From: Betaproteobacteria bacterium
Lineage (GTDB): Bacteria; Pseudomonadota; Gammaproteobacteria; Burkholderiales; Rhodocyclaceae
Direction: 5' to 3'
Assembly: GCA_020047725.1 (NCBI GenBank)
Contig: JAIFNM010000015.1
Location: forward strand, 1-6,215
DNA: 6,215 bases
Each line of letters begins with the position of its first letter. Position 1 is the stretch's first letter. A model generated the notes under the pieces. That model was not told the origin of the DNA. It saw nothing but the letters and a program-made list of their open reading frames with translations, and did not search any database. Positions 1-5,285 of this stretch are shown here, piece by piece. A program made the translations under genes and the position numbers.

Positions 1-32
1 CCTGCCGCCATGTTTATAAATAGGAGCATTCA

Positions 33-230
33 ATGCCCAAAATGAAGACCAAGAGTGGCGCCAAAAAGCGCTTCAAGGTCAGCGCGAGTGGACGTATCAA
101 GCGCGGACAGGCATTCAAACGTCACATCCTGACCAAGAAAACCACCAAAGGCAAACGTCAATTGCGTGGCATGACCGATGTACACGCGTCAGACAAGGCC
201 ATGGTTCGTTCCATGATGCCCTACGCCTAA
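33..230 (+). CDS. rpmI: 50S ribosomal protein L35
   Basis: This gene encodes L35, a small, highly basic protein of the large ribosomal subunit. The 65-residue product has the usual family length and starts PKMKTKSGAKKRF, the conserved L35 opening, followed by the Lys/Arg-rich stretch ending KRHILTKKTTKGKRQLRG typical of the family. The ATG at 33 has an AGGAG Shine-Dalgarno sequence at 21-25 with 7 bases of spacing, which supports this start. The gene sits 11 bases before rplT and is surely co-transcribed with it. In most bacteria the pair follows infC, but only 32 bases precede rpmI here and they show no recognisable infC end. In E. coli L20 represses translation of this pair; I see no specific L20-binding structure that I could defend here. 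Confidence 0.97.
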   Translation: MPKMKTKSGAKKRFKVSASGRIKRGQAFKRHILTKKTTKGKRQLRGMTDVHASDKAMVRSMMPYA

Positions 231-241
231 GGAGAGAATAA

Positions 242-601
242 ATGCCAAGAGTTAAACGTGGTGTAACGGCGCGCGCGCGCCATAAGAAAATCATTGCACT
301 GGCCAAGGGTTACCGTGGTCGCCGCAAGAATGTATATCGCATCGCCAAACAGGCGGTGATGAAAGCCGGTCAGTACGCTTATCGTGACCGTCGCCAAAAG
401 AAACGTCAATTCCGCGCTCTGTGGATTGCCCGTATCAATGCAGCGGCTCGTGAAGTTGGTCTGAAGTACAGCACTTTCATGAATGGTCTAAAGAAGGCGC
501 AGATCGAAGTCGACCGCAAGGTTCTGGCTGACCTGGCTGTTTTCGACAAGCCGGCATTTGCCGCTCTGGCCGTTCAAGCCAAAGCCCAACTCGCCGCCTG
601 A
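242..601 (+). CDS. rplT: 50S ribosomal protein L20
   Basis: This gene encodes L20, a large-subunit protein that binds 23S rRNA early in assembly. The 119-residue length matches the family. The start MPRVKRGVTARARHKKI and the segment AKGYRGRRKNVYRIAKQAV are L20 signatures. The basic N-terminal extension (residues 1-60) is the rRNA-threading arm, and the C-terminal half (about 60-119) is the globular domain, including ALWIARINAAAREVGLKYS. An AAGGAGAG Shine-Dalgarno sequence (229-236), overlapping the rpmI stop codon, serves the ATG at 242. The gene is followed by a strong intrinsic terminator, so it is probably the last gene of an infC-rpmI-rplT type transcript, although some read-through into pheST is plausible. 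Confidence 0.97.
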   Translation: MPRVKRGVTARARHKKIIALAKGYRGRRKNVYRIAKQAVMKAGQYAYRDRRQKKRQFRALWIARINAAAREVGLKYSTFMNGLKKAQIEVDRKVLADLAVFDKPAFAALAVQAKAQLAA

Positions 602-614
602 TTGTAAGCGTGTT

Positions 615-645
615 AAAAAAGGGAGGCTCATGCCTCCTTTTTTTT
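615..645 (+). terminator. Rho-independent terminator after rplT, in the pheS leader
   Basis: The arms GGGAGGC (621-627) and GCCTCCT (632-638) pair around a TCAT loop. The stem is flanked by an A-run (615-620) and followed by a run of eight T (638-645), so the A and T runs can extend the stem. This is a classic intrinsic terminator. It lies 20 bases before the pheS start codon, too close for a full pheS promoter downstream of it. Expression of pheST must therefore come from read-through, from conditional termination, or from a promoter inside rplT whose transcripts also cross this hairpin. No phenylalanine-rich leader peptide like E. coli pheM is visible before the hairpin. Confidence 0.85.
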
Positions 646-664
646 CGGTGAAGCGTTAAAACTC

Positions 665-1711
665 ATGCAGAATCTTGATCAAATAGCACTGGACGCTGCG
701 GCCGCATTCGCTGCGACCGATGACCCCGATGCACTTGAACAGATCAAGGCGCGTTTCCTAGGGAAAAGCGGCCAGATTACTGAACTACTCAAGGGAATGG
801 CCAAGCTCTCACCCGATGAGCGCAAAACGGCCGGCGCCGCGATCAATCGTGCCAAGGAAGCCATTGAGGCTTCGCTCAATGCCCGTCGTGAAGCCATTAG
901 ACGCTTGCTTCTTGAGGCGCGACTTGCAGAGGAATCTCTCGATGTTACGCTGCCTGGCCGCGGCGAATCACGCGGCGGCTTGCATCCCGTAACACGAACA
1001 CTTGAACGCATCGAAGCGCTGTTCCGTTCGATTGGTTTTGAAGTAGCCGACGGTCCCGAAATTGAGGCCGACTTCCAGAATTTCACGGCATTGAACACGC
1101 CCGAGGATCACCCGGCACGTTCGATGCATGACACTTTCTACCTGCTGGACGAGAACGGCAAAGTGGCCGAAGACATCCTGCTGCGCACGCACACCAGCCC
1201 GATCCAGGTGCGCTACATGCAAGCGCACGTCGCCAAGTATGCTCATCTGGAAACGATGCCGGAAATCCGCATCATCGCTCCGGGGCGGGTCTATCGCGTC
1301 GATTCCGACGCCACGCACTCGCCAATGTTTCATCAGGTCGAAGGTTTGTGGATCGGCGAGAGTGTGAGTTTCGCCGATCTCAAGGGTGTCGTAGCCGACT
1401 TCCTGCGCCGCTTTTTTGAAAGCGACGATCTGCAGGTACGCTTCCGCCCCTCCTTTTTCCCTTTTACTGAACCTTCGGCGGAAATCGACGTGGCGTTCAT
1501 GAGCGGTCCGTTGAAGGGACGCTGGCTGGAAATCGCTGGCTGCGGCATGGTGCACCCGAACGTGTTACGGCACGTTAATATTGATCCGGAAAAATACATC
1601 GGCTTTGCCTTCGGGATGGGCCCAGACCGCCTGACCATGCTTCGTTACGGGGTCAATGACCTGCGCCTGTTCTTTGATGGCGATCTGCGCTTCCTGCGTC
1701 AATTCGTTTGA
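665..1711 (+). CDS. pheS: Phenylalanine--tRNA ligase alpha subunit
   Basis: This is the catalytic alpha subunit of the cytoplasmic (alpha-beta)2 enzyme that charges tRNA-Phe with phenylalanine using ATP. The 348-residue product is slightly longer than E. coli PheS (327). Residues 1-95 form the helical coiled-coil arm that contacts tRNA. From about 105 onward is the class II synthetase core. Visible landmarks are HPARSMHDTFYL (149-160), RTHTSPIQ (174-181), motif 2 with GRVYRVDSDATHSPMFHQ (207-224), the Phe-pocket segment RPSFFPFTEPSAEID (261-275), GCGMVHPNVLR (292-302) and motif 3 GFAFGMGPDRLTMLRYG (313-329). The alanine of GFAFG lines the amino-acid pocket in known enzymes. No strong Shine-Dalgarno sequence precedes the ATG; GGTGAAG (647-653) is the nearest candidate, 11 bases away. 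pheT follows after 21 bases. Confidence 0.98.
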   Translation: MQNLDQIALDAAAAFAATDDPDALEQIKARFLGKSGQITELLKGMAKLSPDERKTAGAAINRAKEAIEASLNARREAIRRLLLEARLAEESLDVTLPGRGESRGGLHPVTRTLERIEALFRSIGFEVADGPEIEADFQNFTALNTPEDHPARSMHDTFYLLDENGKVAEDILLRTHTSPIQVRYMQAHVAKYAHLETMPEIRIIAPGRVYRVDSDATHSPMFHQVEGLWIGESVSFADLKGVVADFLRRFFESDDLQVRFRPSFFPFTEPSAEIDVAFMSGPLKGRWLEIAGCGMVHPNVLRHVNIDPEKYIGFAFGMGPDRLTMLRYGVNDLRLFFDGDLRFLRQFV

Positions 1712-1732
1712 TTTTGGTTATACGGATCACCC

Positions 1733-4108
1733 ATGAAATTCTCAGAATCCTGGCTTCGCAGCTTCGTTAATCCAGCCATCTCAGGCGAGGAATTTTCCCA
1801 CCTCCTGACCATGGCAGGCCTTGAAGTTGAAGAAGAAGAAACAGTTGCGCCAGCCTTCGACGGCGTTGTCGTTGCCCATGTGCTTGAGGTCAATAAGCAC
1901 CCTGATGCCGACCGACTGAACGTCTGCAGTGTCGACATTGGTGCCGGGGCGCCTCAGCAAATCGTTTGTGGTGCTCCGAATGTTGCTCCCGGACTCAAGG
2001 TGCCATGCGCTCTGCCCGGCGCCAACCTGCCTGGAAATTTCAAAATCAAGGTAGCCAAGGTACGCGGTGTTGATTCGTCAGGCATGCTCTGCTCGGCCAA
2101 GGAGCTCGGCATTGCCGAAGACGCCTCGGGTCTGCTCGTCCTGCCGTCCGACGCGCCAGTCGGCCAGGATATCCGTGTGTTCTTCGACCTCGATGACCGC
2201 CTGCTGACCCTGAAACTCACACCAAATCGCGCCGACTGCCTCTCGCTCTCGGGCGTAGCGCGTGAAGTTGCCGCACTGACCAGTACGCCGGCCACCTACC
2301 CTACGGTAACCGAAGCCCCGGTCAGCATCGCCGACAAGCGTGAAATCGTGCTCGACGCGCCGGAGGCCTGCCCTCTGTACTGCGGTCGCGTAATCGGCGG
2401 CGTCGACGCCAAGACCGCAACGCCCGACTGGATGAAGCAGCGCATCGAACGCAGCGGTATTCGCTCGATTTCTGCTCTGGTCGACATCACCAATTACGTC
2501 ATGCTCGAACTCGGCCAGCCGCTCCACGCCTTCGACAACAGCAAACTCGCCGGCGCCATCCATGCCCGCATGGCCAGCAAGGGCGAACAGATCCTGCTGC
2601 TCAACGATCAGACGCTGGAACTCCAGGACAACGTACTGCTGATTGCCGACGACCAGCGTCCGCTGGCGATGGCCGGCATCATGGGCGGCGAAGACAGCGG
2701 GATCACCCTCGACACGACGACAATGTTCCTCGAATCGGCTTTCTTTGCGCCCAAGGCGATTGCTGGCCGCGCCCGCCGTTATGGCTTCGTCTCGGACGCT
2801 TCGCACCGCTTCGAGCGCGGCGTCGATTTCGGCGGCACACGCCGGGCGCTTGAACGAGCCACGCAGCTGATCCTAGAGACCTGTGGCGGTCAGGCGGGTC
2901 CCTTATGCGAGGCCGCAGCGACGCTGCCTCAAAGACCGCCGGTCCGTTTGCGTCCGGCAAGAGTTGCCAGAGTTATCGGGCTAAGCTTTTCAGCAGACCA
3001 AATCAGCGCACTGCTCACCCGTCTGGACTTGAACTACACGCGTGACGGCGATGATTTTATCGTTACCCCACCGAGCCACCGGTTCGATATCGAGATTGAA
3101 GAAGACCTGATCGAGGAAATTGTCCGCCTGCACGGCTACGACAATATCCCGTCGCGCGCCCCGCGCGCCAGGCTGTCGATGCTCTCGCAAACAGAGGATG
3201 GACGACCGCTGAGCCGGGTCCGTCAAATCCTGGCCGACCGTGGTTTTCAGGAAGTGATCAACTTCGCTTTTGTTGAAGAAGCCTGGGAAAGCGACTTCGC
3301 GGCGAATACCGCCCCGATTCGCCTGGCCAACCCGATCGCCAGCCAGATGAGCGTCATGCGCTCGACGCTGATCAGCGGACTCATCGCCAACGTGGTGACC
3401 AATCTCAAGCGCAAACAGAATCGCGTGCGCGTGTTTGAAACCGGTCGCTGCTTCTTCAGGGACACTGCTGGCCAACCGGTTGAAGGCTTCCATCAGCCCT
3501 GGAAACTCTCTGGCCTGGCGTACGGCAGCGCGCTCCCCGAACAATGGGGAAACAGCTCGCGCAATGTCGACTTTTTCGACATCAAGGGCGAGCTTGAACT
3601 ACTGTTGGCACCGGCTCTTGTCCGATTCGAAAAAACGGTTCATCCCGCGCTACACCCAGGACGCAGTGCGCGGGTGTGCGTTGACGGAAAAGTCGTCGGC
3701 TTTATCGGCGAACTGCATCCGCAATGGGTTCAAAAATACGATCTTCCACTGACTCCGGTGGTCTTTGAACTTGACCTCGATGCAGCAAAACACGCCGCCT
3801 TGCCAAAACATACGGACGAATCCCGACAGCCCCCGGCGATCCGTGACCTTGCTATTGTGGTCAAGCAGGAACTCGAATTACAACAGTTGATTGACGGCAT
3901 GGCAGCCAACAAGCCGGCCCTTATTCAAGACATCCGGCTGTTCGATGTTTACACTGGAAAAGGCATCAGCCCTGGGGAAAAAAGTCTTGCATTTCGTATA
4001 GTTATGCAAGATACTCAAAGGTCTTTGCAAGACTCTGAAGTCGATTTCGCAGTGCAACAACTAATCAAATATTTGCAGCATTCCTTCGCGGCACAGCTTC
4101 GCGTCTGA
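1733..4108 (+). CDS. pheT: Phenylalanine--tRNA ligase beta subunit
   Basis: This is the beta subunit of phenylalanyl-tRNA synthetase, which partners PheS, binds tRNA and edits mischarged Tyr-tRNA-Phe. At 791 residues it is full length (E. coli 795). The domains in order are an N-terminal segment (1-38), an EMAP-II-like OB-fold tRNA-binding domain (about 42-150, with NKHPDADRLNVCSVD at 54-68 and SSGMLCSAKELGI at 115-127), a B3/B4 editing domain (about 215-385), a B5 domain (about 402-475), a catalytic-like core (about 480-690) and a C-terminal FDX-ACB anticodon-binding domain (about 697-791). In the editing domain GQPLHAFD (261-268), the Glu of FLESAFF (Glu334) and SDASHRFERGVD (354-365) are present, so editing looks intact; Ser354 stands where I recall Thr in the E. 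coli enzyme. The Shine-Dalgarno sequence is weak. The last 150 bases are AT-richer than the body and may carry signals for ihfA. Confidence 0.98.
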   Translation: MKFSESWLRSFVNPAISGEEFSHLLTMAGLEVEEEETVAPAFDGVVVAHVLEVNKHPDADRLNVCSVDIGAGAPQQIVCGAPNVAPGLKVPCALPGANLPGNFKIKVAKVRGVDSSGMLCSAKELGIAEDASGLLVLPSDAPVGQDIRVFFDLDDRLLTLKLTPNRADCLSLSGVAREVAALTSTPATYPTVTEAPVSIADKREIVLDAPEACPLYCGRVIGGVDAKTATPDWMKQRIERSGIRSISALVDITNYVMLELGQPLHAFDNSKLAGAIHARMASKGEQILLLNDQTLELQDNVLLIADDQRPLAMAGIMGGEDSGITLDTTTMFLESAFFAPKAIAGRARRYGFVSDASHRFERGVDFGGTRRALERATQLILETCGGQAGPLCEAAATLPQRPPVRLRPARVARVIGLSFSADQISALLTRLDLNYTRDGDDFIVTPPSHRFDIEIEEDLIEEIVRLHGYDNIPSRAPRARLSMLSQTEDGRPLSRVRQILADRGFQEVINFAFVEEAWESDFAANTAPIRLANPIASQMSVMRSTLISGLIANVVTNLKRKQNRVRVFETGRCFFRDTAGQPVEGFHQPWKLSGLAYGSALPEQWGNSSRNVDFFDIKGELELLLAPALVRFEKTVHPALHPGRSARVCVDGKVVGFIGELHPQWVQKYDLPLTPVVFELDLDAAKHAALPKHTDESRQPPAIRDLAIVVKQELELQQLIDGMAANKPALIQDIRLFDVYTGKGISPGEKSLAFRIVMQDTQRSLQDSEVDFAVQQLIKYLQHSFAAQLRV
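3985..4015 (+). promoter_or_regulatory. Candidate ihfA promoter with overlapping palindrome inside pheT
   Basis: TTGCAT (3987-3992) and GATACT (4010-4015) are separated by 17 bases and could act as weak sigma-70 -35 and -10 elements. An 8-base inverted repeat, TCTTGCAT (3985-3992) with ATGCAAGA (4004-4011), covers the -35 and touches the -10, which would suit an operator. A further TTGCAAGA lies at 4025-4032. All of this sits in the AT-richer 3' end of pheT, about 110 bases before ihfA. The promoter match is weak, and an inverted repeat of this size is expected about once or twice by chance in a window of this length, so this is a guess guided by position. Confidence 0.25.
4063..4075 (+). promoter_or_regulatory. 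Predicted IHF-binding site upstream of ihfA
   Basis: AATCAAATATTTG matches the published IHF consensus WATCAANNNNTTR at every defined position. It is inside the end of pheT, with 48 bases between it and the ihfA start codon. IHF represses its own subunit genes in E. coli, so a consensus site just before ihfA suggests the same feedback. A perfect match is expected about 0.2 times by chance in both strands of this window. The consensus match is seen in the sequence; binding and regulation are inferred. Confidence 0.5.
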
Positions 4109-4123
4109 CGGAAAAAAAGAGAC

Positions 4124-4426
4124 ATGACGCTCACTAAAGCAGAACTTGCAGATTTACTTTTTGACAAAGTCGGCCTCAACAAACGCGAGGCCAAAGATAT
4201 GGTCGAAGCCTTCTTCGAAGAGATCCGAAACGCGCTTGAACGCGGAGACGGTGTAAAGCTCTCGGGGTTTGGAAATTTCCAGTTGCGCGACAAACCGCAG
4301 CGTCCGGGCCGCAATCCGAAGACGGGCGAAGAAATTCCGATCACCGCGCGGCGCGTTGTAACCTTCCATGCCAGCCAAAAACTGAAGGGCGAAGTGGAGC
4401 TTTCCTACGATGGAATCGAGTCCTAA
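4124..4426 (+). CDS. ihfA: Integration host factor subunit alpha
   Basis: This gene encodes the alpha subunit of IHF, a heterodimeric nucleoid protein that binds a defined sequence and bends DNA sharply. It acts in recombination, replication and transcription. The 100-residue product has the family length and the DNABII fold: N-terminal dimerisation helices (3-40), the core GDGVKLSGFGNFQLR (41-55), then the DNA-gripping beta arm with RPGRNPKTGEEIPITARRVV (60-79). Pro65 in RNPKTG is the residue that intercalates into DNA. TLTKAELAD at the start and the motif EIPITARRVVTFHASQKLK favour IhfA over IhfB or HU. Position after pheT is the standard proteobacterial location. The Shine-Dalgarno sequence is poor (AAGAGA in a purine run at 4112-4121), and pheT ends 15 bases upstream, so translational coupling is possible. 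Confidence 0.97.
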   Translation: MTLTKAELADLLFDKVGLNKREAKDMVEAFFEEIRNALERGDGVKLSGFGNFQLRDKPQRPGRNPKTGEEIPITARRVVTFHASQKLKGEVELSYDGIES

Positions 4427-4775
4427 AGACACCGTAAAGGAGCCTTTGCCCCCCATCCCGGCAAAGCGCTATTTCACCATTGGAGAAGTCAGCGAACTCT
4501 GTGGTGTGAAGCCTCACGTCCTGCGTTATTGGGAGCAGGAATTCACGCAATTGAAGCCGGTAAAACGTCGCGGCAATCGACGTTACTACCAGCATCATGA
4601 AGTATTGCTGGTTCGTCGTATTCGTGAACTGCTCTACAGCCAAGGGTTCACCATCAGTGGCGCACGCAACCGCCTCGATGACGCAATAGCCGAAGCCAAG
4701 CCCTCACAGTTCGCTCTTACACCGGAACTGCTGCGCGTGGAACTGATAAGCATCGTAGAAATGCTCCGAGTCTGA
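4410..4775 (+). CDS. MerR-family DNA-binding protein, target unknown
   Basis: This is a 121-residue MerR-type winged-helix protein. Residues 1-19 are a loose Pro/Lys-rich tail. The helix-turn-helix is YFTIGEVSELCGVKPHVLRY (21-40), followed by WEQEF and the wing LKPVKRRGNRRYY (48-60), then a helical segment VLLVRRIRELLYSQGFTISGARNRL (65-89). The remaining 32 residues are too short for a sensor domain and hold no cysteine or histidine cluster for metal binding; the only cysteine is Cys31 in the helix-turn-helix. The ATG at 4410 lies inside ihfA (17-base overlap) and has GGAG at 4396-4399, 10 bases away. A TTG at 4446 has a better AAAGGAG, but only 3 bases before it. A short MerR protein after ihfA is common in betaproteobacteria, so it belongs to the core genome. 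Its regulon is unknown to me. Confidence 0.9.
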   Translation: MESSPKDTVKEPLPPIPAKRYFTIGEVSELCGVKPHVLRYWEQEFTQLKPVKRRGNRRYYQHHEVLLVRRIRELLYSQGFTISGARNRLDDAIAEAKPSQFALTPELLRVELISIVEMLRV

Positions 4776-4803
4776 GACAAAATAGCCCGAGATAGGATAT
4801 AAT
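4774..4803 (+). promoter_or_regulatory. Predicted promoter of tRNA-Pro
   Basis: A perfect TATAAT lies at 4798-4803, with GAGACA (4774-4779, sharing the final GACA of the consensus) 18 bases upstream as the -35. Transcription would begin around 4810, a few bases before the mature 5' end at 4814. The -35 overlaps the stop codon of the MerR-type gene, so the tRNA gene can be transcribed on its own. AGCCCGAG (4784-4791) and CTTGGGCT (4804-4811) form an imperfect inverted repeat around the -10. Confidence 0.65.
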
Positions 4804-4813
4804 CTTGGGCTGT

Positions 4814-4890
4814 CGGCGTGTAGCGCAGCCTGGTAGCGCACTTGTCTGGGGGACAAGGGGTCGCAGGTTCGAATCCTGTCACGCCGACCA
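4814..4890 (+). tRNA. proL: tRNA-Pro (anticodon GGG)
   Basis: This is a complete 77-base tRNA gene with encoded CCA. The acceptor stem CGGCGTG (4814-4820) pairs fully with CACGCCG (4880-4886); the discriminator is A4887 and CCA is 4888-4890. The D-arm contains AGCGCAGCCTGGTAGCGC. The anticodon stem CTTGT/ACAAG encloses CTGGGGG, giving anticodon GGG at 4848-4850, which reads CCC and CCU. The T-arm has GGTTCGAATCC. The sequence closely resembles E. coli proL. Its 3' end appears to have served as an integration target, because the DNA after the CCA looks like an attachment-site arm and then mobile elements. The tRNA itself is intact, as expected when an element restores the gene on insertion. 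Confidence 0.97.
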
Positions 4891-4894
4891 ATAG

Positions 4895-4907
4895 AATCAA
4901 GCAGTTA
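4895..4907 (+). promoter_or_regulatory. Predicted IHF-binding site next to tRNA-Pro
   Basis: AATCAAGCAGTTA matches WATCAANNNNTTR at every defined position and starts 5 bases after the tRNA CCA. IHF sites between the core and the arm sites are a known feature of lambda-type attachment regions, where IHF bends the DNA so that the integrase can bridge both. This is one of only two perfect matches I found in the window, the other being upstream of ihfA. Confidence 0.5.
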
Positions 4908-4930
4908 GTAGGGGTTGGCTTTTTGCTTTC

Positions 4931-4970
4931 TTGGGTAGAATTTCCTCTATACCCACACAATACCCACACA
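4931..4970 (+). repeat. Tandem 11-base repeat plus inverted near-copy (integrase arm-type)
   Basis: ATACCCACACA occurs twice head to tail (4949-4959 and 4960-4970) without a mismatch. TTGGGTA at 4931-4937 is the reverse complement of TACCCAA, so it presents a related motif in the opposite direction. Short repeated motifs 40-80 bases from a tRNA 3' end are typical of arm-type binding sites for tyrosine integrases. Two copies are far too few, and unspaced, for a CRISPR array. Confidence 0.6.
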
Positions 4971-4987
4971 AATTTAATCGGCGTTTC

Positions 4988-5010
4988 GTGTTGTTGTGCC
5001 GTTACAACAC
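4988..5010 (+). repeat. Inverted repeat of 7 bases in the tRNA-IS66 spacer
   Basis: GTGTTGT (4988-4994) and ACAACAC (5004-5010) form a perfect 7-base inverted repeat with a 9-base spacer. There is no T-run after it, so it is not a canonical terminator. It lies in the non-coding stretch between the arm-type repeats and the IS66 end and could be a protein-binding site or chance. Nothing else in 4971-5029 looks coding. Confidence 0.4.
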
Positions 5011-5029
5011 TACAGAAAATAGAAGAACC

Positions 5030-5285
5030 GTAAGCGATCTACGCCACCGTATTGGCAGCGGCGTTATTCGGGAGTTGCCTTCCTGAGCGGCAACAACTCA
5101 TCAATCCGGCTATAAGGCCAGGTCGGGAGTTTTTCCAAGGTATCCTTGAGCCAGGCATACGGCTCCAGGCCGTTGAGTTTGGCGGTGGCGAGCAAACTCT
5201 GGATCGCGGTGGCACGACAACCGGCACGCTCTGAGCCGGTAAATAGCCAATTGCGGCGCCCCAGGGTCAGTTCGCGCTCATTCTG
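5030..5285 (-). mobile_element. Right-end fragment of an IS66-family insertion sequence
   Basis: The fragment begins at 5030 with GTAAGCG (5030-5036), which resembles the GTAA-type terminal sequence I know from IS66-family ends. The transposase stop codon is 28 bases inside that end, as usual for tnpC in this family. The element is read on the - strand and is cut at about 5270-5290, where the transposase similarity stops and an unrelated + strand frame takes over. IS66 elements commonly make 8-base target duplications, so GAAGAACC (5022-5029) would be the expected duplicate. The matching left end is not in the window. No tnpA or tnpB is present. Confidence 0.75.
5064..5279 (-). pseudogene. 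IS66 transposase (TnpC) C-terminal fragment
   Basis: The - strand frame ending with TAA at 5064-5066 encodes about 71 residues of the C-terminal end of an IS66 transposase. Recognisable segments are LTLGRRNWLFTGSERAGCRA, then TAIQSLLATAKLNGLEPYAW, LKDTLEKLPTWPYSRIDELL and the end PLRKATPE. This is the DDE_Tnp_IS66_C-like tail that follows the catalytic glutamate region. The family normally has a well conserved N-rich and RP-containing stretch just before LTLGRRNW; here it reads YGQNERE, a poor fit, which marks the break. The catalytic DDE core of a roughly 500-residue transposase is missing, so this copy cannot be active. It is probably disrupted by the adjacent serine-recombinase module. Confidence 0.85.

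Larger units (their letters stand above)
4868..4970 (+). other. Probable attachment-site remnant at the 3' end of tRNA-Pro
   Basis: The T-arm and acceptor end of the tRNA (about 4868-4890) is the usual crossover region for tyrosine integrases. It is followed within 5 bases by a perfect IHF-consensus match and, about 40 bases later, by paired 11-base repeats that resemble integrase arm-binding sites. Together this has the layout of one att half-site of an integrated element. No second copy of the tRNA 3' end and no tyrosine integrase occur in the window, so the other end and the enzyme must lie outside or be lost. The layout is visible; the function is inferred. Confidence 0.5.

Noticed and set aside
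1..32. Possible tail of infC before rpmI
   Set aside because: No frame in these 32 bases shows an IF-3-like C-terminus; a short frame ending in TAA at 17-19 is not recognisable.
630..659. A 9-codon frame MPPFFSVKR with GGGAGG before it, reminiscent of a pheM-type leader peptide
   Set aside because: Its two Phe codons are simply the terminator T-run, the frame lies on the descending arm of the hairpin and not before it, and the Shine-Dalgarno sequence is too close (3 bases) to the ATG.
968..1555. A 195-codon - strand frame antisense to pheS
   Set aside because: It is a shadow of pheS with His/Arg-rich content and no family resemblance.
2078..2806. A 242-codon - strand frame antisense to pheT
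   Set aside because: Long antisense frames are common in GC-rich genes. It shows no recognisable motifs, and pheT on the other strand is unambiguous.
4446..4775. Alternative TTG start at 4446 for the MerR-type gene
   Set aside because: The AAAGGAG before it is only 3 bases away and TTG is a weak start; the ATG at 4410 has an adequate GGAG and an ordinary short overlap with ihfA.
4634..4969. A 111-codon - strand frame across the tRNA containing GVTGFEPATPCPPDKCATRLRY
   Set aside because: This is the antisense translation of the tRNA-Pro gene, a well-known spurious protein in databases, not a gene.
4949..4970. CRISPR-like direct repeats
   Set aside because: There are only two 11-base units, directly abutting with no spacer and no cas genes; integrase arm sites explain them better.
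4842..5033. A 63-codon + strand frame starting within the tRNA
   Set aside because: It begins inside the tRNA and reads through non-coding repeat sequence with no plausible ribosome-binding site or protein-like content.
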